Notes under the pieces: generated by a model
The model's input: only the letters and a program-made list of their open reading frames with translations
Databases searched by the model: none
Told to the model about the DNA's origin: nothing
Part shown: one piece after another, positions 39,007-46,915 of the stretch
Position numbering within the stretch: the stretch's first letter is position 1
Layout of the letters: every line of letters begins with the position of its first letter
Program-made: the position numbers and the translations under genes
NCBI RefSeq assembly: GCF_021491915.1
Contig: NZ_CP090836.1
Location: 186,001 to 250,000 of the forward strand
From: Paracoccus everestensis
GTDB taxonomy: Bacteria; Pseudomonadota; Alphaproteobacteria; Rhodobacterales; Rhodobacteraceae
Reading direction: 5' to 3'
Length of the DNA stretch: 64,000 nt

Positions 39007-39587
39007 CCGTCACGACGCGCGTCCTGACAGGCGAGGCGTTGGCCGCCGCGCTGGAGGATGTCGCGCGTCTGCGCATCCGGGTGTTCCGGGATTTCCCCTA
39101 TCTTTACGACGGGGACGCCGATTACGAACGCGATTACCTGCGCGCTTATCAGTCGCCGGGCGCGGTGGTCGCGGTGGCGATGGACGGCGAAAAGGTCGTG
39201 GGGGCGGCAACCGGTGCGCCTATGGCCGATCATGCCGCCGATTTCGGGGCGGCCTTTGCGGACCGGCCCGAGCCGATGAGCCAGATCTTCTATTGTGCCG
39301 AATCGGTGCTGCTGCGCGACTATCGCGGCCTGGGCATAGGGCACGCCTTTTTCGACGCGCGCGAGGCCCATGCCCGCAAGCTTGGCCTGGCCTTCAGCGC
39401 CTTTTGCAGCGTGATCCGCCCTGCCGATCATCCGGCCCGGCCTGGCAATTACCGGCCGCTGGACGATTTCTGGCGCAAGCGGGGATATGAACCGCTGCCC
39501 GGCGTTACGGCGCGTTTTTCCTGGAAGGATCTGCGCGAGGCGACTGATACCGAAAAAACCCTGCAATTCTGGATGCGCCGCCTGTGA
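39003..39587 (+). CDS. GNAT-family N-acetyltransferase
   Basis: The 194-aa protein shows the GNAT fold: RLRIRVFRDFPYLYDGD at the start, VVGAATGAPM, and the acetyl-CoA-binding segment AESVLLRDYRGLGIGHAFFDAREAHA (R/Q-x-x-G-x-G/A in YRGLGIG). The substrate is unknown. It overlaps both neighbours by four bases (ATGA at its start, GTGA at its end), so all three proteins are probably made together. Confidence 0.82.
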   Translation: MTVTTRVLTGEALAAALEDVARLRIRVFRDFPYLYDGDADYERDYLRAYQSPGAVVAVAMDGEKVVGAATGAPMADHAADFGAAFADRPEPMSQIFYCAESVLLRDYRGLGIGHAFFDAREAHARKLGLAFSAFCSVIRPADHPARPGNYRPLDDFWRKRGYEPLPGVTARFSWKDLREATDTEKTLQFWMRRL

Positions 39588-40456
39588 AGATCGCCGCCGC
39601 CGCTTATCCCATAGACTGGTTCGACAGCTTCGCGGATTACGAGGCCAAGCTGACCGCCTGGGTCGCTGATGCTGCAGGCGCGGACCTGCTGGTGTTCCCC
39701 GAATACGGCGCGATGGAGCTTGCCTCCTTGGGCGGGCGCACGGTGGCCGGCGATCTGGAGGCTTCCCTGCACGAGGTCGCCTGGCATTGGCCACAGGTCC
39801 AGGCACTGCATCAGCGGCTGGCGGCGGCCCATGGCTGCCATATCCTGGGCGCGTCAGGTCCGGTGTTCGAGGGTTCGCGCCCGGTCAATCGCGCGGTGCT
39901 GTATGGTCCCGAGGGCATCATCGGCCATCAGGACAAGCAGATCATGACCCGATTCGAGCGCGAGGAATGGCACGTGACCGGCGCTTCCGGCCTGCGGGTG
40001 TTCGACACGACCCTGGGGCAGATCGGCATCCTGATCTGCTATGACAGCGAATTTCCCCTGTTGGGCCGGGTGCTGGCGCAAGCGGGCGTGGAACTGCTGC
40101 TGGTGCCAAGCTGCACGGATACGGTGGCGGGTTTTTCCCGCGTGCGCATCGGCGCCATGGCCCGTGCCCTGGAAAGCCAATGCGTCGTGGTCCAGGCACC
40201 CACGGTCGGGGCCTGCGACTGGATGCCCGCCCTGGACGAGAACCGGGGACGCGCGGCGATCTATGGCCCGCCCGATGGCTTCTGGCCGGAAACCGGGATC
40301 ATCGCGGAAGGCCCGATGGACCAGCCAGGCTGGGTTTTCGCCCAGGTCGATCTGGCCCGGGTCGGGGACAGCCGCCGCAATGGCGCGGTCCTGCCCTTTG
40401 CCCATTGGCCCGAAAGCGAGGGCACAAGGCTGACGGACACGGAAACCATTTCTTAA
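39584..40456 (+). CDS. Carbon-nitrogen hydrolase (nitrilase superfamily)
   Basis: The 290-aa amidase-type enzyme starts at GTG 39584 inside the preceding stop. The catalytic triad is visible: Glu40 (VFPEYGAMEL), Lys118 (GHQDKQIMTRFE) and Cys152 (ILICYDSEFPLL). The substrate is not evident. With the adjacent acetyltransferase and NTF2-like protein it may modify a small amine or amide. This is inference from neighbourhood only. Confidence 0.85.
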   Translation: MKIAAAAYPIDWFDSFADYEAKLTAWVADAAGADLLVFPEYGAMELASLGGRTVAGDLEASLHEVAWHWPQVQALHQRLAAAHGCHILGASGPVFEGSRPVNRAVLYGPEGIIGHQDKQIMTRFEREEWHVTGASGLRVFDTTLGQIGILICYDSEFPLLGRVLAQAGVELLLVPSCTDTVAGFSRVRIGAMARALESQCVVVQAPTVGACDWMPALDENRGRAAIYGPPDGFWPETGIIAEGPMDQPGWVFAQVDLARVGDSRRNGAVLPFAHWPESEGTRLTDTETIS

Positions 40457-40520
40457 CCATTCGCGTTTTATTGGTCATTGGCGCTGTTCATGGCGTCTTT
40501 CCGTGCCATATTCCACGGCC

Positions 40521-40943
40521 ATGCTGCATATCACGAACACCATCACCATCGAGGAGTGGGAACTGACCGAACAGTTCACCAGATCCCAGGGACCGGGCGG
40601 GCAGAACGTCAACAAGGTCGAAACCGCAGTCGAACTGCGGTTCGAGGCCGCGCGCTCCCCGAACCTGCCCGATGCCGTGAAGCGCCGCCTGGAACGGCTG
40701 GCGGGGCGGCGATGGACGCGCGACGGCGCGGTGGTGATCCTGTCCCAGGAAACCCGCAGCCAGGCCCGAAACCGCGACATTGCCCGCGAAAGGCTGGCCG
40801 AGCTGATCGGCCGCGCCGCCGAACCCGTCAAGCGCCGGGTCGCCACCAAGCCCACCTGGGGCAGCCAGTTGCGGCGTCTCAAGGCCAAGTCCACGAGGGG
40901 AGAGGTCAAGGCCCTGCGCAACCGGATCGAGGACGGCGAATGA
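40521..40943 (+). CDS. arfB: Peptidyl-tRNA hydrolase ArfB (stalled-ribosome rescue)
   Basis: ArfB frees ribosomes stalled on mRNAs lacking stop codons by hydrolysing peptidyl-tRNA. The 140-aa protein has the RF1/2-type GGQ motif in RSQGPGGQNVNKVETAVELRF and the basic C-terminal tail that enters the mRNA channel (KRRVATKPTWGSQLRRLKAKSTRGEVKALR). The ATG at 40521 gives the usual size; an in-frame ATG-like start six codons earlier is possible. Its stop overlaps the Nudix gene start. Confidence 0.93.
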   Translation: MLHITNTITIEEWELTEQFTRSQGPGGQNVNKVETAVELRFEAARSPNLPDAVKRRLERLAGRRWTRDGAVVILSQETRSQARNRDIARERLAELIGRAAEPVKRRVATKPTWGSQLRRLKAKSTRGEVKALRNRIEDGE

Positions 40944-41392
40944 CCGCGCTGCGCCATTCGCTGGGAATGCTGTTCGGGCGCCGTCCCCCCGCGATGCAGG
41001 TTGGCGCCGTCTGCCGCTGCGTCAGGACGGGCGAGGTGGTCCTGGTCACAAGCCGGGGCACGGGCCGCTGGGTGATCCCCAAAGGCTGGCCGATGGAGGG
41101 CAAGACCCTGCCCGCCGCTGCCGCCACCGAGGCGTGGGAGGAAGCGGGCATTGAAGGGCGGATGCACGACACCGAACTGGGCCGCTATCGTTACAACAAG
41201 GAACAGGACCGGGGCTATTCCGTCCCGGTCGAGGTGCGCGTCTTTCTGATGGATGCCGACAGCCTGCGCGCCGATTTTCCCGAGGCGAAACAACGCAAGC
41301 GCCGCTGGTTCAGCCCCCAAGACGCAGCGCGGCACGTCGCCGAACCGGGCCTGCGGGAAATCCTGCTTGCATTGCCGCCCCTGCGCGGCTGA
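40940..41392 (+). CDS. Nudix hydrolase
   Basis: The 150-aa protein has a Nudix box GKTLPAAAATEAWEEAGIEG; note that Ala replaces the first conserved Glu spacing of strict boxes, as in the diphosphoinositol-polyphosphate-type group. The catalytic EAWEEAG part is intact. The preceding RWVIPKGWP also fits that group. Possible substrates are dinucleoside polyphosphates. It starts within the arfB stop codon (ATGA). Confidence 0.83.
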   Translation: MTALRHSLGMLFGRRPPAMQVGAVCRCVRTGEVVLVTSRGTGRWVIPKGWPMEGKTLPAAAATEAWEEAGIEGRMHDTELGRYRYNKEQDRGYSVPVEVRVFLMDADSLRADFPEAKQRKRRWFSPQDAARHVAEPGLREILLALPPLRG

Positions 41393-41401
41393 CATCGGGG
41401 C

Positions 41402-42844
41402 ATGACGACGCCGCCCGACCGCCAATTTGATGTTCTGGACAAGGATTTGCGGCGCATCACCGTCGCGGAATCGGCTCAGTTCCACGCCGTCCGTCCGGTC
41501 TTGCGATTGGGCGCCGGCATCCTGCTGGGCGTGGCGCTGATCTTTCTGGCCCTGGGCGTCACCGGGCAACAGCCCGGCCTGATCGCCATCGGCGCAGGGG
41601 CCATCGTGGCGGGCTGGCTGGGCTTGTCGATCGGGGCAAACGACATCGCCAACTCGCTTGGTCCCGCCGTGGGCGCGGGGGCGATTGCCATCGGTCCGGG
41701 GTTGATCCTGGTGGGCCTGGCGGAAATCGCCGGGGCAACGCTGGCCGGTCATGCGGTCACGCACCGGTTGGCCGACGGGATCGTCCAGATCGCCGTTCTG
41801 GAAAGCGGCGCGCGAGGGCAGGTGATGATGCTGGCCGCCCTGATAGGCGCGGCGGCCTGGATCACCATCGCCACGGGGGCCAGCCTGCCGGTCTCGACCT
41901 CTCATTCCATCGTCGGGGCGATTGCCGGGGCGGGACTGGCGGCGGCAGGGGTCTCGGCCATGTCCTGGGGCGGCATCCTGGCCATCGCGCTTGCCTGGGT
42001 GGTGACCCCCTTTGCGGCGGCGCTACTTGCGGGGGCCTTGCTGGCCCTGCTGCGCATCCGGGTGGCCGAGGCGCCGGATCGCGGCCGGGCTGCAAAGGCC
42101 TGGTTGCCCCCCCTGGTCGGCACGATGGTCGGCCTGTTCGTGGCCTATGTCGCGACCCTGCTGCCGGTCTTGCCCCTTCGCCTGCCCGTGGCGCTGCTGC
42201 CGGGCGCAATCGCGGGCCTTGCAGTGGCCCTTGTGATGCGCCGCCGCCTGGATCAGGCAATAGCGAAGGGAGAAGGCAAGCCCGGCATGAAGCGCATCCT
42301 GCGCCAGCCCCTGTTGTTCGCCGCCGTGATGATGGGTTTCGCCCACGGCGCGGGCGATGCGGGCAATGTCGCGGGTCCGCTGCTGGTGATCCTCACGCCT
42401 GCGCAGGCGGGGGCCTTGCAGGTGCCGCTGTCCATGCTGGCACTGGCCGGGGGGATCATCGCGCTTGGGGCGTTTCTGTTCGGCCGCCGCCTTGTCGGCA
42501 TGGTCAGCGAGGGGATCACCCGCCTGAATGCGGTCCGGGCCTTTTGCATCACGCTGGCCACCGCGATGATCGTGCTGGCCGCGTCGGCGCGCGGGCTGCC
42601 GGTGTCATCGACCCATGTGGCCGTAGGCGGGGTCTTTGGCGTGGGCTTTGTGCGGGAAATGCTGGACCGGCGCGGCAACGCCACGCGCACCGCCCCCCTG
42701 CCGGCCGAGGAACGCCGCCGCCGAATGCTGATCCGCCGCAGCCATGTCGCCACGATCACCCTGGCCTGGGTGGTCACGGTGCCGATCACGGCGACTTTGG
42801 GCGGGTTGTGCTGCCTGGCAATGTTGTGGGTATCGGGGGTCTGA
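41402..42844 (+). CDS. pit: Inorganic phosphate transporter, Pit family
   Basis: This 480-aa inner-membrane transporter has about eleven hydrophobic helices and two Pit repeats. The signatures are GANDIANSLGPAVGAGAI (repeat 1) and HGAGDAGNVAGPLLVI (repeat 2), with SLPVSTSHSIVGAI and GLPVSSTHVAVGGVFGVG. Pit carries metal-phosphate by proton symport with low affinity, complementing the Pst system encoded 25 kb away. The C-terminal end converges on pncB with a 3-base gap. Confidence 0.92.
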   Translation: MTTPPDRQFDVLDKDLRRITVAESAQFHAVRPVLRLGAGILLGVALIFLALGVTGQQPGLIAIGAGAIVAGWLGLSIGANDIANSLGPAVGAGAIAIGPGLILVGLAEIAGATLAGHAVTHRLADGIVQIAVLESGARGQVMMLAALIGAAAWITIATGASLPVSTSHSIVGAIAGAGLAAAGVSAMSWGGILAIALAWVVTPFAAALLAGALLALLRIRVAEAPDRGRAAKAWLPPLVGTMVGLFVAYVATLLPVLPLRLPVALLPGAIAGLAVALVMRRRLDQAIAKGEGKPGMKRILRQPLLFAAVMMGFAHGAGDAGNVAGPLLVILTPAQAGALQVPLSMLALAGGIIALGAFLFGRRLVGMVSEGITRLNAVRAFCITLATAMIVLAASARGLPVSSTHVAVGGVFGVGFVREMLDRRGNATRTAPLPAEERRRRMLIRRSHVATITLAWVVTVPITATLGGLCCLAMLWVSGV

Positions 42845-42854
42845 CGATCAGACC
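42838..42854. other. Palindrome spanning the two convergent stop codons
   Basis: GGTCTGA-CGA-TCAGACC is a perfect 7-bp inverted repeat with a 3-base centre. It contains the pit stop (TGA, 42842-42844) and the pncB stop (read on the other strand, 42850-42848). It may serve as a short bidirectional transcription end, though no T tract follows. Confidence 0.55.
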
Positions 42855-44140
42855 ACGACATCCATCCGGGCCTGCTGGCCCACGTCGAAGACGCGGCGGT
42901 AACGCGCGATCTCGTCTGCGGGGCCGGTCGCCTTGGCGGGATTGTCCGACAGCTTGACGGTCGGGCGTCCATCGGCGGACACCGCCTTGCAGACCAGACT
43001 GAAGGGCGCCAGCCCGTCGCCCGCCACAAGGCCACGGAAATCGTTGGTCAGCAGCGTGCCCCAGCCGAAGCTGACCTTGACCCGGCCATGGAACTGATGG
43101 TGCAGTTCCACGATCTTCTGGACGTCCAGCCCGTCCGAGAAGATCACCAGCTTCTGGCGCGGATCCTCGCCCCGCTCGCGCCACCAGCGGATCGCGGTTT
43201 CCGCCCCCGTCGCCGGGTCGCCGCTGTCGATGCGGATGCCGGTCCAGCCCGCCAGCCAGTCCGGGGCGCCCGCCAGGAAGCCTTCGGTCCCATAGGTATC
43301 GGGCAGGATCAGCCGCAGGTTACCGTCGTGTTCCTCGTGCCAGTCGGCCAGCACCTCGTAGGGCGCGCGGCGCAATTCCTCGTCCGTGTCGGCCAAGGCA
43401 GCATAGACCATCGGCAGTTCATGGGCATTAGTGCCAATGGCCTCGATGTCGCGGCGCATGGCGATCAGGCAGTTCGAGGTGCCGGTGAAGCGTTCGCCCA
43501 AGCCCTCGATCATGGCCTGGACCGCCCAGTCCTGCCACAGGAAGCTGTGGCGTCTGCGCGTGCCGAAATCGGCGATCAGCAGGTCGGGCAGGGTGCGCAA
43601 CACCTCGATCTTTTCCCACAGGCGGGTCATGGCGCGGGCGTAAAGCACCTGCAATTCGAACCGGCCCAGGGTTTCCAGGACGGCGCGGGACCGCAATTCC
43701 ATCAGGATGGCCAGAGCGGGGATTTCCCACAGCATCACCTCGGGCCAGCGGCCTTCGAAGGTCAATTCATACTGGCCGTCGCGCTTTTCCAGGTGATAGG
43801 GGGGCAGGCGCAGGTTTTCCAGGAACTCCATGAAGTCAGGGCGGAACATCTGGCGCTTGCCGTAAAAGGTGTTGCCGCGCAGCCAGGTGCCTTCGCCCCG
43901 GGTCAGCGACAGGCCGCGGACGTGATCCAGTTGTTCGCGCAACTCGCCTTCGTCGATCAGGTCGGCCAGGCGGATGTCGGTCGAACGGTTGATCAGGCGG
44001 AACCGGACCACCGTGTCGGGGCGGTTGCGAAAGATCGACTGGCACATCAGCAGCTTGTAGAAATCCGTGTCGATCAGCGACCGCACGATGGGGTCGATCT
44101 TCCATTTGTGGTTATAGACGCGGGTGGCGATATCGGCCAT
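42848..44140 (-). CDS. pncB: Nicotinate phosphoribosyltransferase
   Basis: PncB joins nicotinate to PRPP in NAD salvage. The 430-aa protein begins with the [14 protein letters not shown] block, has [32 protein letters not shown] (with the His phosphorylated in relatives in the FGTRRRHS region), [28 protein letters not shown] and [12 protein letters not shown]. An in-frame start 18 codons upstream lacks similarity. It starts 4 bases after pncA on the same strand. Confidence 0.94.
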   Translation of the reverse strand: MADIATRVYNHKWKIDPIVRSLIDTDFYKLLMCQSIFRNRPDTVVRFRLINRSTDIRLADLIDEGELREQLDHVRGLSLTRGEGTWLRGNTFYGKRQMFRPDFMEFLENLRLPPYHLEKRDGQYELTFEGRWPEVMLWEIPALAILMELRSRAVLETLGRFELQVLYARAMTRLWEKIEVLRTLPDLLIADFGTRRRHSFLWQDWAVQAMIEGLGERFTGTSNCLIAMRRDIEAIGTNAHELPMVYAALADTDEELRRAPYEVLADWHEEHDGNLRLILPDTYGTEGFLAGAPDWLAGWTGIRIDSGDPATGAETAIRWWRERGEDPRQKLVIFSDGLDVQKIVELHHQFHGRVKVSFGWGTLLTNDFRGLVAGDGLAPFSLVCKAVSADGRPTVKLSDNPAKATGPADEIARYRRVFDVGQQARMDVVV

Positions 44141-44144
44141 CGGC

Positions 44145-44741
44145 TTACTCCAGGGTGACGCCTGCGGCACGCATATCGGTGCGGGCGCGGTCAAGGCTGC
44201 CGTTCAGGTCGATGGCCCGGGTGGCGGATTCGATCACGGTGGCCGCAAAGCCCCCCCTGGCCGCGTCCATCGCGCTCCAGGCGACGCAGAAGTCATGGGC
44301 AAGGCCCACAAAGGTCAGGTCCAGCAGACCCCTGTCGCGCAGGTACCCGGCAAGCCCCGTGGGCGTCTGATGGTCGTTTTCGAAAAACGCGGAATAGCTG
44401 TCGATCTGCGGGCGAAATCCCTTGCGGATCACCAGATCGACGCGCGACAGATCCAGGTCCGGGTGGAAATCCGCGCCCTTTGTGCCGATCACGCAATGGG
44501 CAGGCCACAGCACCTGGGGTCCATAGGGCATCTGCGCCACGCTGAACGGTTCCGCCCCCGGATGGTTGGCGGCGAAGCTGGCATGGTTCGCCGGATGCCA
44601 GTCCTGCGTCAGGACAACCGCGTCATGATCGGCCATGAGCGCGTTGATGGGATCGACGATTCCGTCCCCACCCGCGACGGCCAAGGCGCCGCCGGGGCAG
44701 AAATCGGCCTGCATGTCGATGACGATCAGCGCGCGCGGCAT
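44145..44741 (-). CDS. pncA: Nicotinamidase
   Basis: PncA hydrolyses nicotinamide to nicotinate, the substrate of the adjacent PncB. The 198-aa protein shows the isochorismatase-fold triad: Asp9 ([12 protein letters not shown]), Lys in VIRKGF, and Cys in [12 protein letters not shown]. The metal site is [10 protein letters not shown]. The ATG at 44741 precedes [10 protein letters not shown]; a start nine codons earlier is unlikely. pncA and pncB form a two-gene NAD-recycling operon. Confidence 0.94.
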   Translation of the reverse strand: MPRALIVIDMQADFCPGGALAVAGGDGIVDPINALMADHDAVVLTQDWHPANHASFAANHPGAEPFSVAQMPYGPQVLWPAHCVIGTKGADFHPDLDLSRVDLVIRKGFRPQIDSYSAFFENDHQTPTGLAGYLRDRGLLDLTFVGLAHDFCVAWSAMDAARGGFAATVIESATRAIDLNGSLDRARTDMRAAGVTLE

Positions 44742-44836
44742 TGCCTTCCCCTTTCCAAGGATGACCATGCCTAGAAACTGCCGGGCACAGGGTCAATGGC
44801 TTGCAGAACCGGGCGTTGCTGGCTAAGGCCGCCGAT

Positions 44837-45736
44837 ATGCTGACCGTTGCCGCCCTTTATCACTTTACACGCTTTCCCGATCCCGCCGCACTCAAGGGGC
44901 CGCTGGCCTCGGTCGCCTGCGCGAACGGCGTGCGCGGCACGCTGCTGCTGGCGGCCGAAGGGATCAACGGCACCATCGCCGGGACGCGGGGCGGCATCGA
45001 CGCGGTGCTGGCCCATATCCGTGCCCTGCCCGGATGCGGGGCGCTTTCGTGGAAGGAAAGCACGGCGGAGGCGATGCCCTTTGGCAAGATGAAGGTGCGG
45101 TTGAAACGCGAGATCGTGTCGATGGGCCAGCCCGACGTCGATCCCCGTGCCGCGGTGGGCCATTATGTCGAGCCTGCTGCCTGGAACGCCCTGATCAGCG
45201 CGCCCGATGTGGCCGTGATCGACACCCGCAACGATTACGAGGTTGCCATCGGCACCTTTGCGGGGGCCGTGGATCCAGGCACGCGCAGCTTTCGCGACTT
45301 TCCCGCCTGGTGGCAGGCCAATGCGGACCGCTTTGCAGGCAAGCGCGTGGCGATGTTCTGCACCGGCGGCATCCGCTGCGAGAAGTCGACGAACTATTTG
45401 CTGTCGCAGGGCGTCACCGACGTGTTCCACCTGAAGGGGGGAATCCTGAAATATCTGGAAGACGTGCCCGAAGGCGACAGCCTGTGGCAGGGCGATTGCT
45501 TTGTTTTTGATCAACGGGTCAGCCTGATCCATGGCCTGCAACAAGGCCGCCATGTCCTTTGCCACGCCTGCCGCCGGCCACTTGCCCCCGAGGATCGGGC
45601 GCGGCCCGAATACGAGGACGGCGTCTGCTGCCACCGCTGCGTGGATGAATATGACGACGCCGACCGGGAACGGTTCCGGGAACGGCAGCGTCAGTTCCGT
45701 CTGGCCGAGGATCGGAAAACCTTGGATCCCGCTTAG
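44837..45736 (+). CDS. trhO: tRNA uridine(34) hydroxylase (rhodanese-like)
   Basis: TrhO makes 5-hydroxyuridine at the wobble base of some tRNAs. The 299-aa protein has an N-terminal acylphosphatase-like domain ([17 protein letters not shown]) and a rhodanese domain with catalytic Cys at about 175 in [13 protein letters not shown]. The C-terminal cysteine-rich tail is CHACRRPL...CCHRCVDE. The stop TAG is formed by the TA at the edge of an insertion sequence plus its first base. The uninterrupted flank also reads TAG, so the protein is unchanged. Confidence 0.9.
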   Translation: MLTVAALYHFTRFPDPAALKGPLASVACANGVRGTLLLAAEGINGTIAGTRGGIDAVLAHIRALPGCGALSWKESTAEAMPFGKMKVRLKREIVSMGQPDVDPRAAVGHYVEPAAWNALISAPDVAVIDTRNDYEVAIGTFAGAVDPGTRSFRDFPAWWQANADRFAGKRVAMFCTGGIRCEKSTNYLLSQGVTDVFHLKGGILKYLEDVPEGDSLWQGDCFVFDQRVSLIHGLQQGRHVLCHACRRPLAPEDRARPEYEDGVCCHRCVDEYDDADRERFRERQRQFRLAEDRKTLDPA

Positions 45737-45819
45737 AGCGTATTGCGGCTTTCCCGATTCAGGATACCCCTGTGGCTTGATCTGTGATTCCCTGCCTGCA
45801 TGACAGGTGGAGGGATGAT

Positions 45820-46200
45820 ATGGGCAGACCGCATCCTATGGCGCTCCGAGAGCGCGTTGTGGCGTTTGTGGAGGAAGGGAACTCGCACCGTTCAGCCGCT
45901 GCGCGGTTCCGGGTTTCGGTGAAGTTCGTCAACGACATGGTGATCCTGAAGCGCGAGACGGGCGGGTTAGCTCCGCGTGCCCAAGGCCATGGTGGTGGTC
46001 ATGGCAAATTGGTTGGTGTGGGGGACTGGATCACCGCGCGCATGAAGGCGAAGCCCGATCTGACGCTGAACGACCTGGTCGGCGAACTTGCGGATCATCA
46101 CGGCATCGCCATTCACCGTGTCTCGGTTTGGCGGTTTTTGCGCGGTCTCGGGCTGACACACAAAAAAAGACCTGCAAGCCCTCGAGCAGAAGCGGCCTGA
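45820..46200 (+). CDS. IS630-family transposase, N-terminal frame
   Basis: The frame starts at ATG 45820 after GGTGGAGGG and codes for 126 residues with a helix-turn-helix region: MALRERVVAFVEEGNSHRSAAARFRVSVKFVND. A second part, LTLNDLVGELADHHGIAIHRVSVWRFLRGLGL, follows. It reads through seven A residues (46162-46168) and ends in an unrelated tail. A +1 shift there leads into the catalytic frame. Confidence 0.85.
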   Translation: MGRPHPMALRERVVAFVEEGNSHRSAAARFRVSVKFVNDMVILKRETGGLAPRAQGHGGGHGKLVGVGDWITARMKAKPDLTLNDLVGELADHHGIAIHRVSVWRFLRGLGLTHKKRPASPRAEAA

Positions 46201-46777
46201 GATCCGGCAGGCACGCCATATCTGGATCACACGACGCCAACCGTTCATGCGCAGCGCGTTGACGCGCCTTGGTTTCATCGACGAGACGTCGCTGAAGACG
46301 AACATGGCCAAGACCACCGGATGGTCTCCAAAAGGCGCGCGCCTTGTCGACCATGCGCCCTTCGGCCACTGGAACACCCAGACCTTCATCGCCGCCCTGC
46401 GCCATGACCGGCTGGATGCGCCCTGGGTGATCGACGGTGCCATGAACCGCGAACTGTTCGAGCTCTATGTCGAAACCCAACTGGCCCCGACACTGCGACC
46501 CGGCGATGTGATCATTCTGGATAACCTGTCATCGCACAAGAGTCCCAAGGCAGCGGCGACTATGAGCGCCGTTGGCGCGTGGTTCTTGTTCTTGCCTCCC
46601 TACAGTCCGGATCTGAACCCGATCGAGATGGCCTTCGCAAAGCTCAAGGCCCTGATCCGGAGAGCCGCCGCGCGAACCTACGAGGCTCTCTGGCACGCCG
46701 TCGGGCAGGTCTGCGATCTTTTCACCGATGAGGAATGCTACAATTTCTTCAAAGCCGCCGGATATGAAACCGATTAG
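46163..46777 (+). CDS. IS630-family transposase, C-terminal frame (DDE domain)
   Basis: From the A run this frame reads KKDLQALEQKRPEIRQAR and on into the catalytic core. The three acidic residues are present: Asp in GFIDETSLKTNM, Asp in VIILDNLSSHKS and Glu in LPPYSPDLNPIEMAFAKLK. The first usable Met is far downstream (46247), so expression must depend on a shift from the upstream frame. The element looks intact. Confidence 0.85.
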   Translation, partial: KKDLQALEQKRPEIRQARHIWITRRQPFMRSALTRLGFIDETSLKTNMAKTTGWSPKGARLVDHAPFGHWNTQTFIAALRHDRLDAPWVIDGAMNRELFELYVETQLAPTLRPGDVIILDNLSSHKSPKAAATMSAVGAWFLFLPPYSPDLNPIEMAFAKLKALIRRAAARTYEALWHAVGQVCDLFTDEECYNFFKAAGYETD

Positions 46778-46792
46778 ACGCAACGCGCTCTA

Positions 46793-46813
46793 GCGGGGGT
46801 TTTGCACCCCCGC
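46793..46813 (+). terminator. GC hairpin, original trhO terminator
   Basis: GCGGGGGT (46793-46800) pairs with ACCCCCGC (46806-46813) around a 5-base loop. It starts directly after the right TA of the insertion sequence. Before the insertion it would have followed the trhO stop immediately. A trailing ACCCCCGCAGGATATTT resembles the tail after serC and may be part of a repeat family. Confidence 0.65.
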
Positions 46814-46915
46814 ACCCCCGCAGGATATTTCCCCCAGGCAAAGAGCCGCTGTTTCCCCGGCCTGTGGCCTGTGTGTCACAGGAAAACCGCTGCAGGTGAC
46901 CTGGGCAGCGCCCCC

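Larger units (their letters stand above)
45734..46792 (+). mobile_element. IS630-family insertion sequence downstream of trhO
   Basis: The element occupies 45736-46790 (1055 bp) between TA duplications at 45734-45735 and 46791-46792, the classical IS630 pattern. The ends are inverted repeats, GAGCGTATTGCGGCT versus GAGCGCGTTGCGTCT (12 of 15). The transposase is in two frames joined at a seven-A run. The sequence is distinct from the IS630 element at 35.7 kb. The insertion separates the trhO stop from its hairpin terminator. Confidence 0.92.
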
